DNA from: Stomorhina lunata
Lineage: Eukaryota > Arthropoda > Insecta > Diptera > Rhiniidae
Assembly (NCBI GenBank): GCA_933228675.1
Contig: OW121741.1
Coordinates: 113,268,361 to 113,332,360, forward strand
Direction of reading: 5' to 3'
DNA length: 64,000 nt
In this document: piece after piece, positions 36,020 to 47,400 of the stretch
How positions within the stretch are numbered: position 1 is the stretch's first letter
Layout: every line of letters begins with the position of its first letter
Position numbers and translations under genes: made by a program
Notes under the pieces: generated by a model
Told to the model about the DNA's origin: nothing
Database searches by the model: none
What the model saw: only the letters and a program-made list of their open reading frames with translations

Positions 36020-37525
36020 TCATCGATTTATCTCTTTTTTATTCCTTAAATTGAGCAAAGTACGAAACACGTATTTTATTTTCCTTCAATGTGAATCGAC
36101 CCGTCTGCACATTATACTTCTGGATTTATTAGCTTAAACGATAGTTTTAAAACAAAAAAAAAACTTAATTTTAATATCTTCGCATTTTTATCCATTGGTA
36201 CCCCATTTAACGTAAAAGTATCAAACACTTATTTAATATTATCTTAATACCAATATATAGTTTTTACCCTTTTTTACCCTTATTAATGTCATTTTATAAA
36301 AAGTACTAAATATTATTTATTCTGCCGATCCGAATTTAATTTCGACTTTGCTTCTATCCCTTCTAGTTTCGGAAATATGATACTACTAATTTTTCTATTT
36401 TTTGAACTGTTTTAACCCCAAAGCGTTCGAATTTGCAAGAGGTTCCGAATACGGGTCCCTTAATTTTTAGTGCTGATCTCAGGTCAATTTTTTTCTTTTT
36501 CTATCAAATTTGGCTTAGGAGATATATTTTTACCGATTTAAGCACCTTAAATTAAAAAAAGTACCAAGCTTGTATTTTATTTTTCTCCAATGTCAATCAC
36601 CTTCATTAGCCTAAAAGATACTTGTAGTTTAAAAGCAAAAAAACATACCTTTGATTATTTTCTGTTTTACACCCAACTAATCAAAGAAGTACCAAATAGC
36701 CTTTTTACACATATCAACTACTTCATGAATTGTGTTTCTATGATTATTAGTTAAATTTTGGTTAAAAAGAACCAAAATATATTTATCACTTTTTTTCCTT
36801 ATTAGTGCCGTTTCCAATAAAGCACAAAGCACATATTTTTCAAGCCGATCCTTATATAATTTCCACTTTGTTTCTATAGATGTTGGTATCAGACATGTAA
36901 TGTTACTAAGTATTCCCTTTTTACTGCCCAAGATACCGAATTTTAAAAAAAAAGTACCATTCACGTGACTCTTAATTTTAAGAATCTCAAACCAATTTAA
37001 TTTTCGCTTCTACCGCTTTTTGGTTTAGGAGATAAAGTGTTACAAATTTGTCCCTTTTTTACCCCCTAAATTAAAAAAACTACCAAATAGTGTTTTATAT
37101 TTTGTACCTGGTCCCAATAAATTTTATTTCTAGCTTTTTTGGTTCAAGTGATATTTTCCCATTTTTATTCCTTTACCCTATAAAACTAAAAAGTACCAAA
37201 TATGTATTTGATTTTTTTTTTGCGTGCCGTCTACATTTTAAACTGTGTTTTTGTATTGATTGGTTCAAAAGACGCATGAGTAAAAAAAGGACCAAAAAAT
37301 TAATATCTGTCAAATCTGCGAAAAAGTATCAAATATGTGTCTTTTTTTTTTGTGAAGCTGATCCCAAGGCAATTTCTATTTTAGTTCTGTCACATTTGCT
37401 TCCGGAGATAGAGCATTACTGTTTTTACCCCATAAGCGGCCGAATTTCTAAAAATTCCTTCTGTCGAAATTGTATCTCTCCAGATTTAGCCGTTTAGCTT
37501 GGGCGATGATAAATCAGTCGGTCAC
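36020..37525 (-). repeat. Family F repeat in reverse orientation, degenerate tandem block
   Basis: The motif AAAAGTACCAAATATG and variants recur about every 110-150 bp (for example near 36690, 36952, 37081, 37190, 37322) with TTTTTTACCCC tracts between them. The reverse complement (GGTACTTTTTTGAAA, GGGGTAAAAAAGG) is the left module of family F at 54557-55100 and 57320-57860. A 135-codon open frame at 37090-37497 is a by-product of this repeat. Confidence 0.65.
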
Positions 37526-38135
37526 ATTAGACTATTAGAGTTTTATATATATAGAAGATTTTGTATGAAATATGACATATCACAGATTTCCATTATTTGG
37601 CACTAGTTATCATATTTAAGGAGAAAATCTAGTTTATAGTTTTTTGTATAAAAAACCTATAAAAATCAACAAATATTAAAAGGATAACAGATTTTTGTTA
37701 TAAAGGTAATAGCTATCATATCTTATATATTTCATATAAAAACTAAAAAAAAATCGATTTTTGGTATGAATAATGAGTGATCAGAGATTTTCGTATCGGT
37801 TTTTGGAATAAAATACGAATGATCACAAATATTCGATTGCCAGTAGGAGTATCCGTAATTCTAGATAAATCGAAAACCACTAATATATAATGTTTCAGAA
37901 TAGATACGAGTTATAATGTTTTCAAAACAATCTAAGTGAACAGAGGTGATTATCGCTTGGATACTGCAATTTACACAACATTTTTCTGGTATTTTTTGCA
38001 TCAACAGACACATTCACTTTCGATTTTTATATTAAGCTGAACAGTTTGAGAGTGAAGCATACACGTGCCGTCGCTTCATAGCCAACCTAAAGCAAATGTA
38101 AAGAAAATATCTTTAGTAGTCAGTTGGTTTTATAG
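37526..38135. other. AT-rich spacer, no gene recognised
   Basis: Nothing was recognised between the family F block and the hAT-like insertion. Confidence 0.5.
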
Positions 38136-38143
38136 ATATATAC

Positions 38144-39116
38144 TAGGGTGTTCATTATATTATTTCAAGTTATTTTATCAAATAACTTGAAAATGGGGTT
38201 CTTTATTTACTCGGAAAATCGATTAATCGTTAAAAAGTTAACCGAGTAAAAAATTCATCTTAAAATTACTCGAGTAAGATTTTTCTGCAAGCTTTTCATA
38301 TATTTTTAATACAACAATTTTTTAAATAAAATTATAGTGTTTTAGTTTTACAATTTGCAACTAAAAATATAAAGCAAATATAAAAAAAATATTTTTAATA
38401 CAAATTAACATTTGTAACATATTGTCACCCAAAATATTTTAAGTGAATTTATTAACTTGCATATATATAAAAAGCAATCTTTCGATTTCATAAATCCTGA
38501 GTTTAATCTAATAGATTAGTAGGCTCTACGACTACATTTTACCCATGCTTACAATGGGATCTACAACTGGACTAAAGTAGGATCTACGATTACATTGCGT
38601 CCTTTAACTGAACTATAGTAGGACGTACTGTTACTATAGTAGGACCCACGATTACACAGGGATCTTTAACTAAACTATAATAGTATCTATGAATACATTG
38701 GAGACTTCAACTGGACCATAGTAGGTTTTACGATTGCAATGGTACCTTCAAGTAATCTATAACAGGAGCTACGATTACATGAGGACCTTTAAATAGACAA
38801 TAGTAGAAATTACAAATATATTGGATACCACAACAGGTCTATTGTAGACTAGGCTATTTATATCTGAAATTATATTTGGCCAACGTTTTTTTTACGAATT
38901 TAATAGTTTGGAAATACGCTGAGACAAATTTTAGTCGTTTTATTAAAAAAAATACTTACAAAATTATTGAAATACTTTTACTCGAGTAACTCGATTAATC
39001 GTGGAAAATTATTCAAATAAATCTTTATTTGAAATAAGTCATTTTAGTTTACTCGAGCGATTAATCGATTTTATTTTTCCGATTAATCGAGCAAACATAA
39101 CTAAGTAAACACCCTA
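38144..39116. mobile_element. hAT-like non-autonomous element with internal minisatellite (973 bp)
   Basis: A perfect 8-bp duplication ATATATAC (38136-38143 and 39117-39124) flanks inverted ends TAGGGTGTT. Both subterminal regions carry repeated ACTCGAGTAA and CGATTAATCG motifs in both orientations. The centre (about 38515-38830) is a degenerate minisatellite of roughly 55-60 bp with units like AGTAGGATCTACGATTACAT. No transposase is recognisable. Confidence 0.9.
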
Positions 39117-39124
39117 ATATATAC

Positions 39125-40429
39125 CCACCCACGGAGTATTTAATACATTTTCTTCACATTTTCCATCGTCGAAACCTGTGTGGCCAAATAAACATCCTGT
39201 GAATTTGGCAAAAATGTCAATATTGCTTTTCTTTCATTTCGCTATTAGTTGGTATGTACAAATAATAAAGGCAAAAGAAAAAGAAGTATGTGTCATGGAA
39301 AAAGCAATATGAAAGATTCTCATCCTTTTATATATATTTTTTTAAGGTACACATACGTAATCATAGTTTTACCAAAGCACCAGCAGCGCAAGAAAATTCC
39401 ATTAAACTTTATTCAAGGTACAATAATAAAAGCAAATATTGCTTTTGCTTTCTTTCATTCTTTAACATTTCAAATTCCTTTATTAAATTTATGCCATTGA
39501 TTCCTTAAGATTGAGTCCCTTTCCTTTTCGTTTTTTTGTGTTGCCTGGAAGAAAAGTAACCAAAATCACGCACATTGGTTATAAAACTAAATTAATAGTT
39601 ATAACTATAAATTTTAAGATTTTCCTATAGAGATTATCACAAAGAAACTTCAAAGGCATTACCTAAGATTTTACTATATTATAACAGGTCCTTGGACAAT
39701 TGTAACATAAATTCTTACATGCGTTAGGGTTTATGTATATGTCTATGTGAGGGCAATAAAAACTACAGTTCGTACTTAAGAAAGTACTTCAGAAATTATG
39801 ATTTTCAATGTCAAGAGTACTTGAACGTGTAAAAGTGGTAGTAAGGAAGAAAGAGTCTAATATTATTTTCTAATTTTTTGCTAAATCGTAAATAAGGCTT
39901 AAATATTCTGGCTATAACTAGCTCTTTGACAAATGACTTTTAATATTTTTAAGGATTTCATTTAAGCAGCTCGTAAATCTCATTTTATTATGTTATTTAT
40001 ATAATGTTAATAACTAAATTAGTGTTTGTTAAGTGCCACAATTTCAATTGAGGTTGAAACTTTAATTTATTTTGGTCCTAAGGACTAGGATTAGAGTCTG
40101 TTTTATGAAATTTTGTGTGTATTATGTAAATATTAAGTACTGAAACGGCTACTAATGTAGTGAAATTAATTTATTTATGTTTAAAAGGGGGCACCTTATT
40201 TCGAAAGCTTTTCACTATCACTTCCCAATCGGTTACAATCTTTATCATAGAGATTCAAATAAATCAGAAATGATCGGGGCAAGTAGTATTATATTGAGAT
40301 TCTTTAACATTTATTAAAAATAATATTAATATACAGAAAATTATCAATAGTAGCTCATCGAAGGAGATCATAATTATATTAAACACTATGGCAAATGATA
40401 GAAATATTTTATTCCTATATGCTAAATTA
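39125..40429. other. AT-rich region, no gene recognised
   Basis: Two overlapping open frames near 39249-39508 (plus) lack recognisable domains. No repeat termini were seen. Confidence 0.5.
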
Positions 40430-40731
40430 TAGAGATAATTTCTTTTAATAAAAATCGGATATCAACTCTGTACACAACAAGATTTATAGATTTCTTTCTT
40501 AGCATAAAAGAAAAATACAGAGATAATGTCTGTGTACAATATGATCAAGAGATTTTATCTCTGCATAGAAGATGATTTGGGGATCATTTTTGTATAGAAA
40601 ATGATCGATAGAGATCAATACAGACCATCTTTGCATATAATATGATCATTAGGGATCAACTCTGTATAAAGCGATCAATAGAGATAATTTCTGCATATAA
40701 AAGATAATCTATAGGGATCATCTCTATAAAT
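40430..40731. repeat. S2 satellite, left block (31-bp unit)
   Basis: This is degenerate S2 array built from TATAGAAGATGATCGATAGA and GATCATCTCTG. The family A copy A6 interrupts it at about 40732. Confidence 0.85.
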
Positions 40732-41529
40732 ACAAATAAGAAAGTGCTATAGTCGGCCAAGCCTGACCATACTATACATTTCACCACTTAGGTCGAAGGT
40801 GTTCTTTTTTCTGTATAAAAACAAATATTTTCTAAATTTTGCCATCATACAAACTTGTTCTGAAAACTTATATATTTAAGCTATCTATTTCCGTCATTTG
40901 AACTTATATGAGAGCTAAGGTCAAATGTGGATCGATTATCCCGAAATCTGGAAAATTGACTGCAGTATGCAAAAAATAAACTTAGAATTTCCATTTTCTT
41001 AAAATTTACGCGCGTTTTACTGATTTTAGTCTCATTTAGTGCGTTTTGACAGAAGAGTTTGTGTGGGGGCTATGGTCAAATGTGGACCGATTTCAACGAA
41101 ATTTGGTAGTGATTTAGGTTCATATAAGCAGTACTTGTTTTAAAATTCATGAACAAATATTGATATTTGTGGCCAATATATCAATTCTGGGAACTGGGAC
41201 CTATGGGAGGTACCATAAATAATGGCCCGATTTCCACCAATTTCAATAGCCGTAGTCAAACTATGAAAAAAATAATCTACGTGAAATTTCATTAAATTAT
41301 CTTAAGAATTGCGACCTGTACTTTGATAACATGATTTACATGGGGGTCCAGTCAGCCATCCAGACGGACGCACGGATGGATGGACCGACATCGCTAAATC
41401 GACTCAGAAAGTGATTCTTAGCCTATTGGTATACTAAAAGGTGGGTCTAAGACAAATATTTCTATGCGTTACATACATCAGCACAAACTTATAATACCCT
41501 TTCCACCTATGGTGGTGAAGGGCATAAAA
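40732..41529 (+). mobile_element. Family A interspersed element, copy A6, inside S2
   Basis: This is a nearly complete copy: AAATAAGAAAGTGCTATAGT, the hairpin with TCGGCCAAGCCTGA, the interior blocks, and the end hairpin CCACCTATGGTGG followed by TGAAGGGCATAAAAA. S2 satellite lies directly on both sides, so it inserted into the array. Confidence 0.88.
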
Positions 41530-44098
41530 AGATCGATAGAGATCATATATCCATAGAAGATGATCGATAGAGCTATCTCTGTCAGAAGATGATCTATACA
41601 GATTTTTCTATATAAAAGATGACTGATAAAGATCATAAATGTATAGAAGATGATCGATAAAGATCATCTCTGTATAGAATATTATTGATGTAAGTCACCT
41701 CTGTATAGAAGATGATTGATAGAGGTCATCACTGTACAGTAGATGATCTATATGATTCTCCTCTACAAAGAACCTGATTGGTAGAGATCATCTTTGTATA
41801 GAAGTTGATTGATACATATCGTCTCCCTTTAGAAGATTATCAACTTCGCATAGAAGGTCATCCATATAGATCATCTCTGTCTAGAAGATGACCGATAGAG
41901 ATAATCTTTTTATAGAAGATAATCGATAAAGATAATATCTGTATAAAATATTATTGATAGAAGTTGATCGATATAGGTCGTCACTGTATAGAAGATGATC
42001 AATAGAGATCATCGCGAATAGAAGCTGATCAAAAGAGATCACCTATATATAGAAGATGGTCGATGCAGATCGTCTCTCTATAGAAGATGGTCGAAAGAGA
42101 TCAACCCTTTATTGAAGATTATCATCTCCGTATAGAAGGTGACTTATATAGATCAGCTCTGTATAGAATATGACCGATGACATAAACTTTATATAGAATA
42201 TGATATATAGATCTCATCTCGATATAGCGGATGACTGATATTGATCATCTCTGCATAGAAGATAATCCATAGAGATCATCTCTTTATAGAATAAAATCGA
42301 TTGAGATCATATCCGTATATTAGATGATTAATAGTGATCATCTCTCTATATAAAATCATCAACAAAGATCATCTCAGTATAAAAGATGATCGATAAAGAC
42401 CATCTCTCTGCAGAAGATTATCGGTAGGAGTCATCTCTGTATAGAACATGACTGACAAAAGTTATTTCTGTATAAATGATTCATAGAAATCATCTCTGTA
42501 TAGAAGATGATCGATAGAGATCATCCACGTATAGAAGATGATCGATAGAGATCACCCGAGTATAGAAGATGATCAAAAGAGATCATCTATGTACAGAAGA
42601 TGATCAAAAAAGATCATCTGCGTTTCAAAGATCGATGGAGATCATTCTGTATAGAAAGTGATCAAACTTGATCTTCTATGTAGAAGATGATTGATAGAGA
42701 TTATCGCATATAGAAGATGATCAAAAGAGATCATCTCTGTATAGATGATTATCGAAAAATATCATCTCTGTATATAATATGATCGGTAGAGATCATGATG
42801 ACTGATAGCGATCCTCTCTGCATAGAAGAAAATCGATGGAGATTATCTCTTTATAGAATAAAATCGATAGAGATCATCTTTGTATGTAAGATAATGAATA
42901 GTGGTATTCTTTATATAGAAGATGATCGTTACGAATCATCTATGTATAGAAGATTGTGTAAATAGATCATCTCTGTATAGAAGCTGGTCGATAGATTTTA
43001 TCTCTACATAGAAAATAATCTATAGGTACCATCTCTGTATCCACTATACACAGATAATATGATCGACAAGTATCATATTTGTGTAGAAGATGATCGACAC
43101 ATATCATCTCTGTGCAGATGATGATCGTTAGAGATTATCGATGTATAAAAGATAGTCGATAAACATCTACTTTGCATATACAAAATTATCAATACAGGTC
43201 ATCTTTATAGAGAAGATGATCGGTAGAGATCATCTCTGTATAGAAGATGATAGATACAGATCATCATAGTATAGAAGATGATTAATACATAGAAGATGGT
43301 CTACATAAAAATTATCGATAGAAATCAACTTTGTATAAAAGGCTATCGATAGAGATCATCTCTCTTTGTACAGAGCATGATCGGTAAAGATAATCTCTAT
43401 ATAGAAGATGAACGATGGAGGCGTTCTCTATATAGAAAATTATGGATTCACATCATCTCTGATGATCCATAGAGATCATCTTTGTGCAAAAAGCATAATC
43501 CATAGAGATCTCCTTTGTATAAAGGATAATCTATAGAGATTACCTTTGTGTAGAAGATGATCTATAGGCATGGAAGGCAAAAAGAGAACATAGGAAATAT
43601 CAATGAATTGGTAATTTAACATATAAAGACACTAAGAAAAAATAAATATTTTCTTGTCCTCTTTTGCATGTGTTTTGTTGTTGCAAATCATACAAATGAG
43701 TGTTTTTCGAATTTTTGTTTGGTTTTTCTTTTTGGTTCGTGTTGTGTATGTGAAAATGACGATTAGTGCTCGGCCCATAGGGGCTAATTTGCCTATCATT
43801 GATCTATAGAGATAAACCCTGTATAGAAAATGATAATCTCAGTATAGAAGATAATCCATATAGGTAGTGTCTGTAAAGGAGAAGATCGATTAATTTTCCT
43901 TGTTCAGAAGATGAAAAATAGAGCTGATCTCTATATATTAAATGATCGGTAGAGATAATCTCTGTAAAGAAAATTTTTGATAGAAAGGATCTGGATATTT
44001 AAGGTTACCAACAGACATTTTGTAATGAATACGATCAGCATAGATCATCTTTAATAGAAAATGATCGATAGGTTTTATCTTTGCGTGGCTGTTGATCG
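41530..44098. repeat. S2 satellite, main array (31-bp unit, about 2.5 kb)
   Basis: The tandem unit has TATAGAAGATGATCGATAGA followed by GATCATCTCTG, period about 31 bp. GATGATC and GATCATC form a dyad around CGATAGA. Units are substantially diverged, with frequent point changes and small indels. About 230 bp of unrelated sequence (43566-43797) interrupts it. The BEL/Pao element is inserted at its right side, and a scrap continues at 50698-50724. Confidence 0.93.
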
Positions 44099-44103
44099 AT
44101 AAT

Positions 44104-44411
44104 TGTGTACGAAGAAATAAAAGACGTTTTATTGTTTAATTTATGCGTTTCAAACGAAGGTTCTCGATGCAATGAATTGCAAAGAATTTTATTTTTATTT
44201 AAAACCCAAATAAGTAAATAAGAAAACAAGTAAATTATTACTGTTATGAATTCAGCTACTATTTACTTATAGTGATGTACATACATATGTAATGAGAGAT
44301 TTTAAGAACAAGTTATTTAAATTTTGAGAGCATTAAAACAACAAATTGTTAATTTTAAATAGAAAGGGAATGATAATCAAAAAATGCTAAGTACAAAATT
44401 GTGACTATACA
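44104..44411 (-). repeat. BEL/Pao 3' LTR
   Basis: It is 308 bp and on the minus strand runs TGTATAGTCA to CTTCGTACACA. It matches 50390-50697 base for base as far as I can read. An AATAAA-type signal lies in the second half on the minus strand (CAATAAAACG). Confidence 0.96.
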
Positions 44412-44415
44412 TATA

Positions 44416-44423
44416 CTCCCCCC
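44416..44423 (-). other. Polypurine tract of the BEL/Pao element
   Basis: On the minus strand GGGGGGAG lies four bases before the 3' LTR. Its purine run and position fit the plus-strand primer of LTR retrotransposons. Confidence 0.8.
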
Positions 44424-44438
44424 ATTGAAAGGGCAATT

Positions 44439-47400
44439 TCAATAAATTTCGTCCATTGGAAGAGGAGCAATTTTTTTGATTGATCTTCTATAAACGCCCT
44501 TGCTGGTTTTGAGATCCACCACACGAATTTTGCCATCACGACCAGGAATTGTGTTTAATATGCGACCCAGAAGCCAATGTTGAGGCGGCAAGTTATCTTC
44601 ATGTATTATGACCAGTCTTCCTTCTATAATATTATCATTAGATTTGAACCACTTAGCCTTTTGTTGCAAAGTCAGCACGTAGTCACGCACCCATTGAATC
44701 CAAAATTGCTGCTTTAAATATGTTACCATCTGCCAGCGCTTTAGATAATTGATGTTTTTGCAATGCTCCAAGTTCTCATCGGGTAGTGCTAACAAAGATG
44801 AGCCCACCAACATATGAGCCGGCGTCAATGCCTCGCCGTCATTCGGGTCATCCGATCTCGGTGCCAAAGGTCGTGAATTTAGAATCGCCTCAATTTCAAT
44901 TAAAATGGTTTGAAATTCTTCGTAAGTTGTGTTAGCTTGGGACATGTTCTTGATTAAAAGCGTCTTAGTCGATTTAACCGCCGATTCCCAAAGGCCGCCA
45001 AAATGGGGTGATCGAGGAGGAATGAAAATGAACTTAAACCCTGTAACTTCGCCATAGTGCATCAGTGCGTCAATATTTGCATCATTAAAAAAGTGCTTCT
45101 TGAACTCTTCAAGTTTATGGCTGGCACCAACAAAATTTGTGGCATTGTCGCAATATAAGCGCTGGGGAATACCTCGTCTACCTACAAACCTTTTCAAACA
45201 AAGAAGAAATGTGTTAGTCGATAAATCTGATACTACCTCGATGTGGATAGCTTTCGATGAAAAACAAACGAAGATGGCAACGTAGGTTTTATAAGGTGGT
45301 TTTCCTCTGATTTTGTACGATGTGTAGAATGGCCCACAAAAGTCGACGCCACTGACTAAGAACGGTCGTTGAGCCCTCAAACGATCGGCTGGGAGGTTAC
45401 CCATTATTTGCTCCATTAATTGGGGTTTGTATTTAAAACAATGTACACAGTTGCGAACCACTTTTCTGACCACGTCCCTAGCGTTAACGACCCACACTTG
45501 TTCACGAAGTATACCTAAGAGCGCCTTTGGCCCAGCGTGTAAATGTTTCACGTGGAGATACTTTATGTACAAAATAGTAAAGTGATGATTTTTCGGCAAC
45601 AAAGCAGGAAACTTAGCATCATAGGAAAACGATGAATTCGCTAATCTGCCTCCAACCCTAAGAATAGGTATCGATTTTTTGTAGCTAGGCATTTGTTGTA
45701 CAAAGGGCGATAATTTTTGTAAACTCGGTTGCAAGATTTCTCCATTTGAAAGACGATCAATTTCAGTGCTGAATGTCGATAACTGGATATCGTAAACGAC
45801 TTTCCAAAAAGCTAATTGCACCTCTTCGGCAGTGATAAACGAGCTTCTTTTATCTTTATGAAACAACCGATGAACGTATACGATGACGTGAAGGATACGA
45901 AGATATGATGAATGTTTAGCGATGATTTGCGATATTATGGACGGTTTTACAACGAGTGTTTTAAATGATGACTTTTTCATTTCTTCTGTCGGTAATGTTG
46001 GCAAAGATGAATGGTCTCTCGGCCAATATTCTTCATCTTTTTTCAAAAATTCGGGTCCAGTAAACCATTGGGTAGATGATATTTCTGTTGCCAGGCAGCC
46101 ACGCGACACAACATCAGCCGGATTTTGTTTTGATGGTACATGTCTCCACTCTATGCCTTGAGTAATGTTTTGGATTTCCGAAACTCTATTAGCGACGAAA
46201 CACACAAACGATGACGAATGATTTTTAAGCCAGCTTAGGACTATTTTCGAGTCTGACCAGAATACAGTACGATGGTTGTATGGTTGAAATTTGTGATGGA
46301 TCTTTGACCAAGTTCGACTCAATAATAACGCAGCACACAGCTCTAGACGAGGTAAAGACTGCTGGACGACTGGGGCAACCTTGGACTTAGCAATTAACAA
46401 AGTTGACAGAAATCCATCTTCGTCGGCCACTCTGACATATATGCAGCAACCATACGCCAATTGAGAGGCATCAGAAAATCCGTGGATGTCAAACATTGTA
46501 TTTGGAGATATCTGAACGAATCGTGGCACTTCTATTTGATTAATATATACTAAACTCCTTTCGATTTCTCTCCACCGAATTTTCAAACGGTCGTTCAATG
46601 GCGAGTCCCAATCCAGTTGTTGTTTCCACATTTCTTGTATTAATATTTTACATGAAATAACGATAGGACTTAAAAGTCCCAGCACATCGAAAATTCTTGC
46701 TACTATAGATAGAACAGCTCGTTTTGTTGGAACCTCAAGATATGGGTTTTCGAATCTGAAGCAAAATAGATCTTGATTTGGTTTCCAATACATTCCTAAG
46801 GCTTTCGTAATTTGTTCGTTATTAGATTTTATTTTCATTTCTTGCTCAGAATATGCAATTTCTTGTACATTAGAACTCCATTTTGATAATATCAAGCCAC
46901 ACTTTTTCAAAATTCCAACAACTTCTGCCTTCTTTGCAGATAGTTCTGCAATAGTTGAGGCTCCAGTGAGGAGGTCATCTACATAAAGATCTTGTTGAAG
47001 AACCTTTGAGCCTAAAGGAAACTCTAGCTTAAAGGTATCGGCGATAAAAAAGAGGCTTCGTATGGCCAAAAATGGGGCGGATGAAGTGCCATACGTTATA
47101 GTGTTAAGCTGGTAAATATCTATAGGATCATTTACATTTTTCCGCCACAAAACTAATTGAAAATTGCGATCTCTCTCGTCTACTAAAAATTGCCGATACA
47201 TCTTACATATATCGGCTGATAATGCAAACTGATGAAGGCGAAAACAAAGTACTGTTGTTATCAAATCTTGCTGGATTGTTGGTCCCACCATTAATGTTTC
47301 ATTTAAAGACACTTGTGTTGATGTTCGAGCCGAAGCATCAAACACCACCCTCAGTTTAGTTGTTGTACTTTGTGGCCGCAAAACTGGGTGATGTGGAATT

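Noticed and set aside
37090..37497. 135-codon open frame
   Set aside because: It lies wholly in the reverse family F tandem block and its translation is low-complexity, without a domain.
41530..44098. CRISPR-like array in S2
   Set aside because: Units are contiguous and about 31 bp with no unique spacers, and the genome is clearly eukaryotic; this is a satellite.
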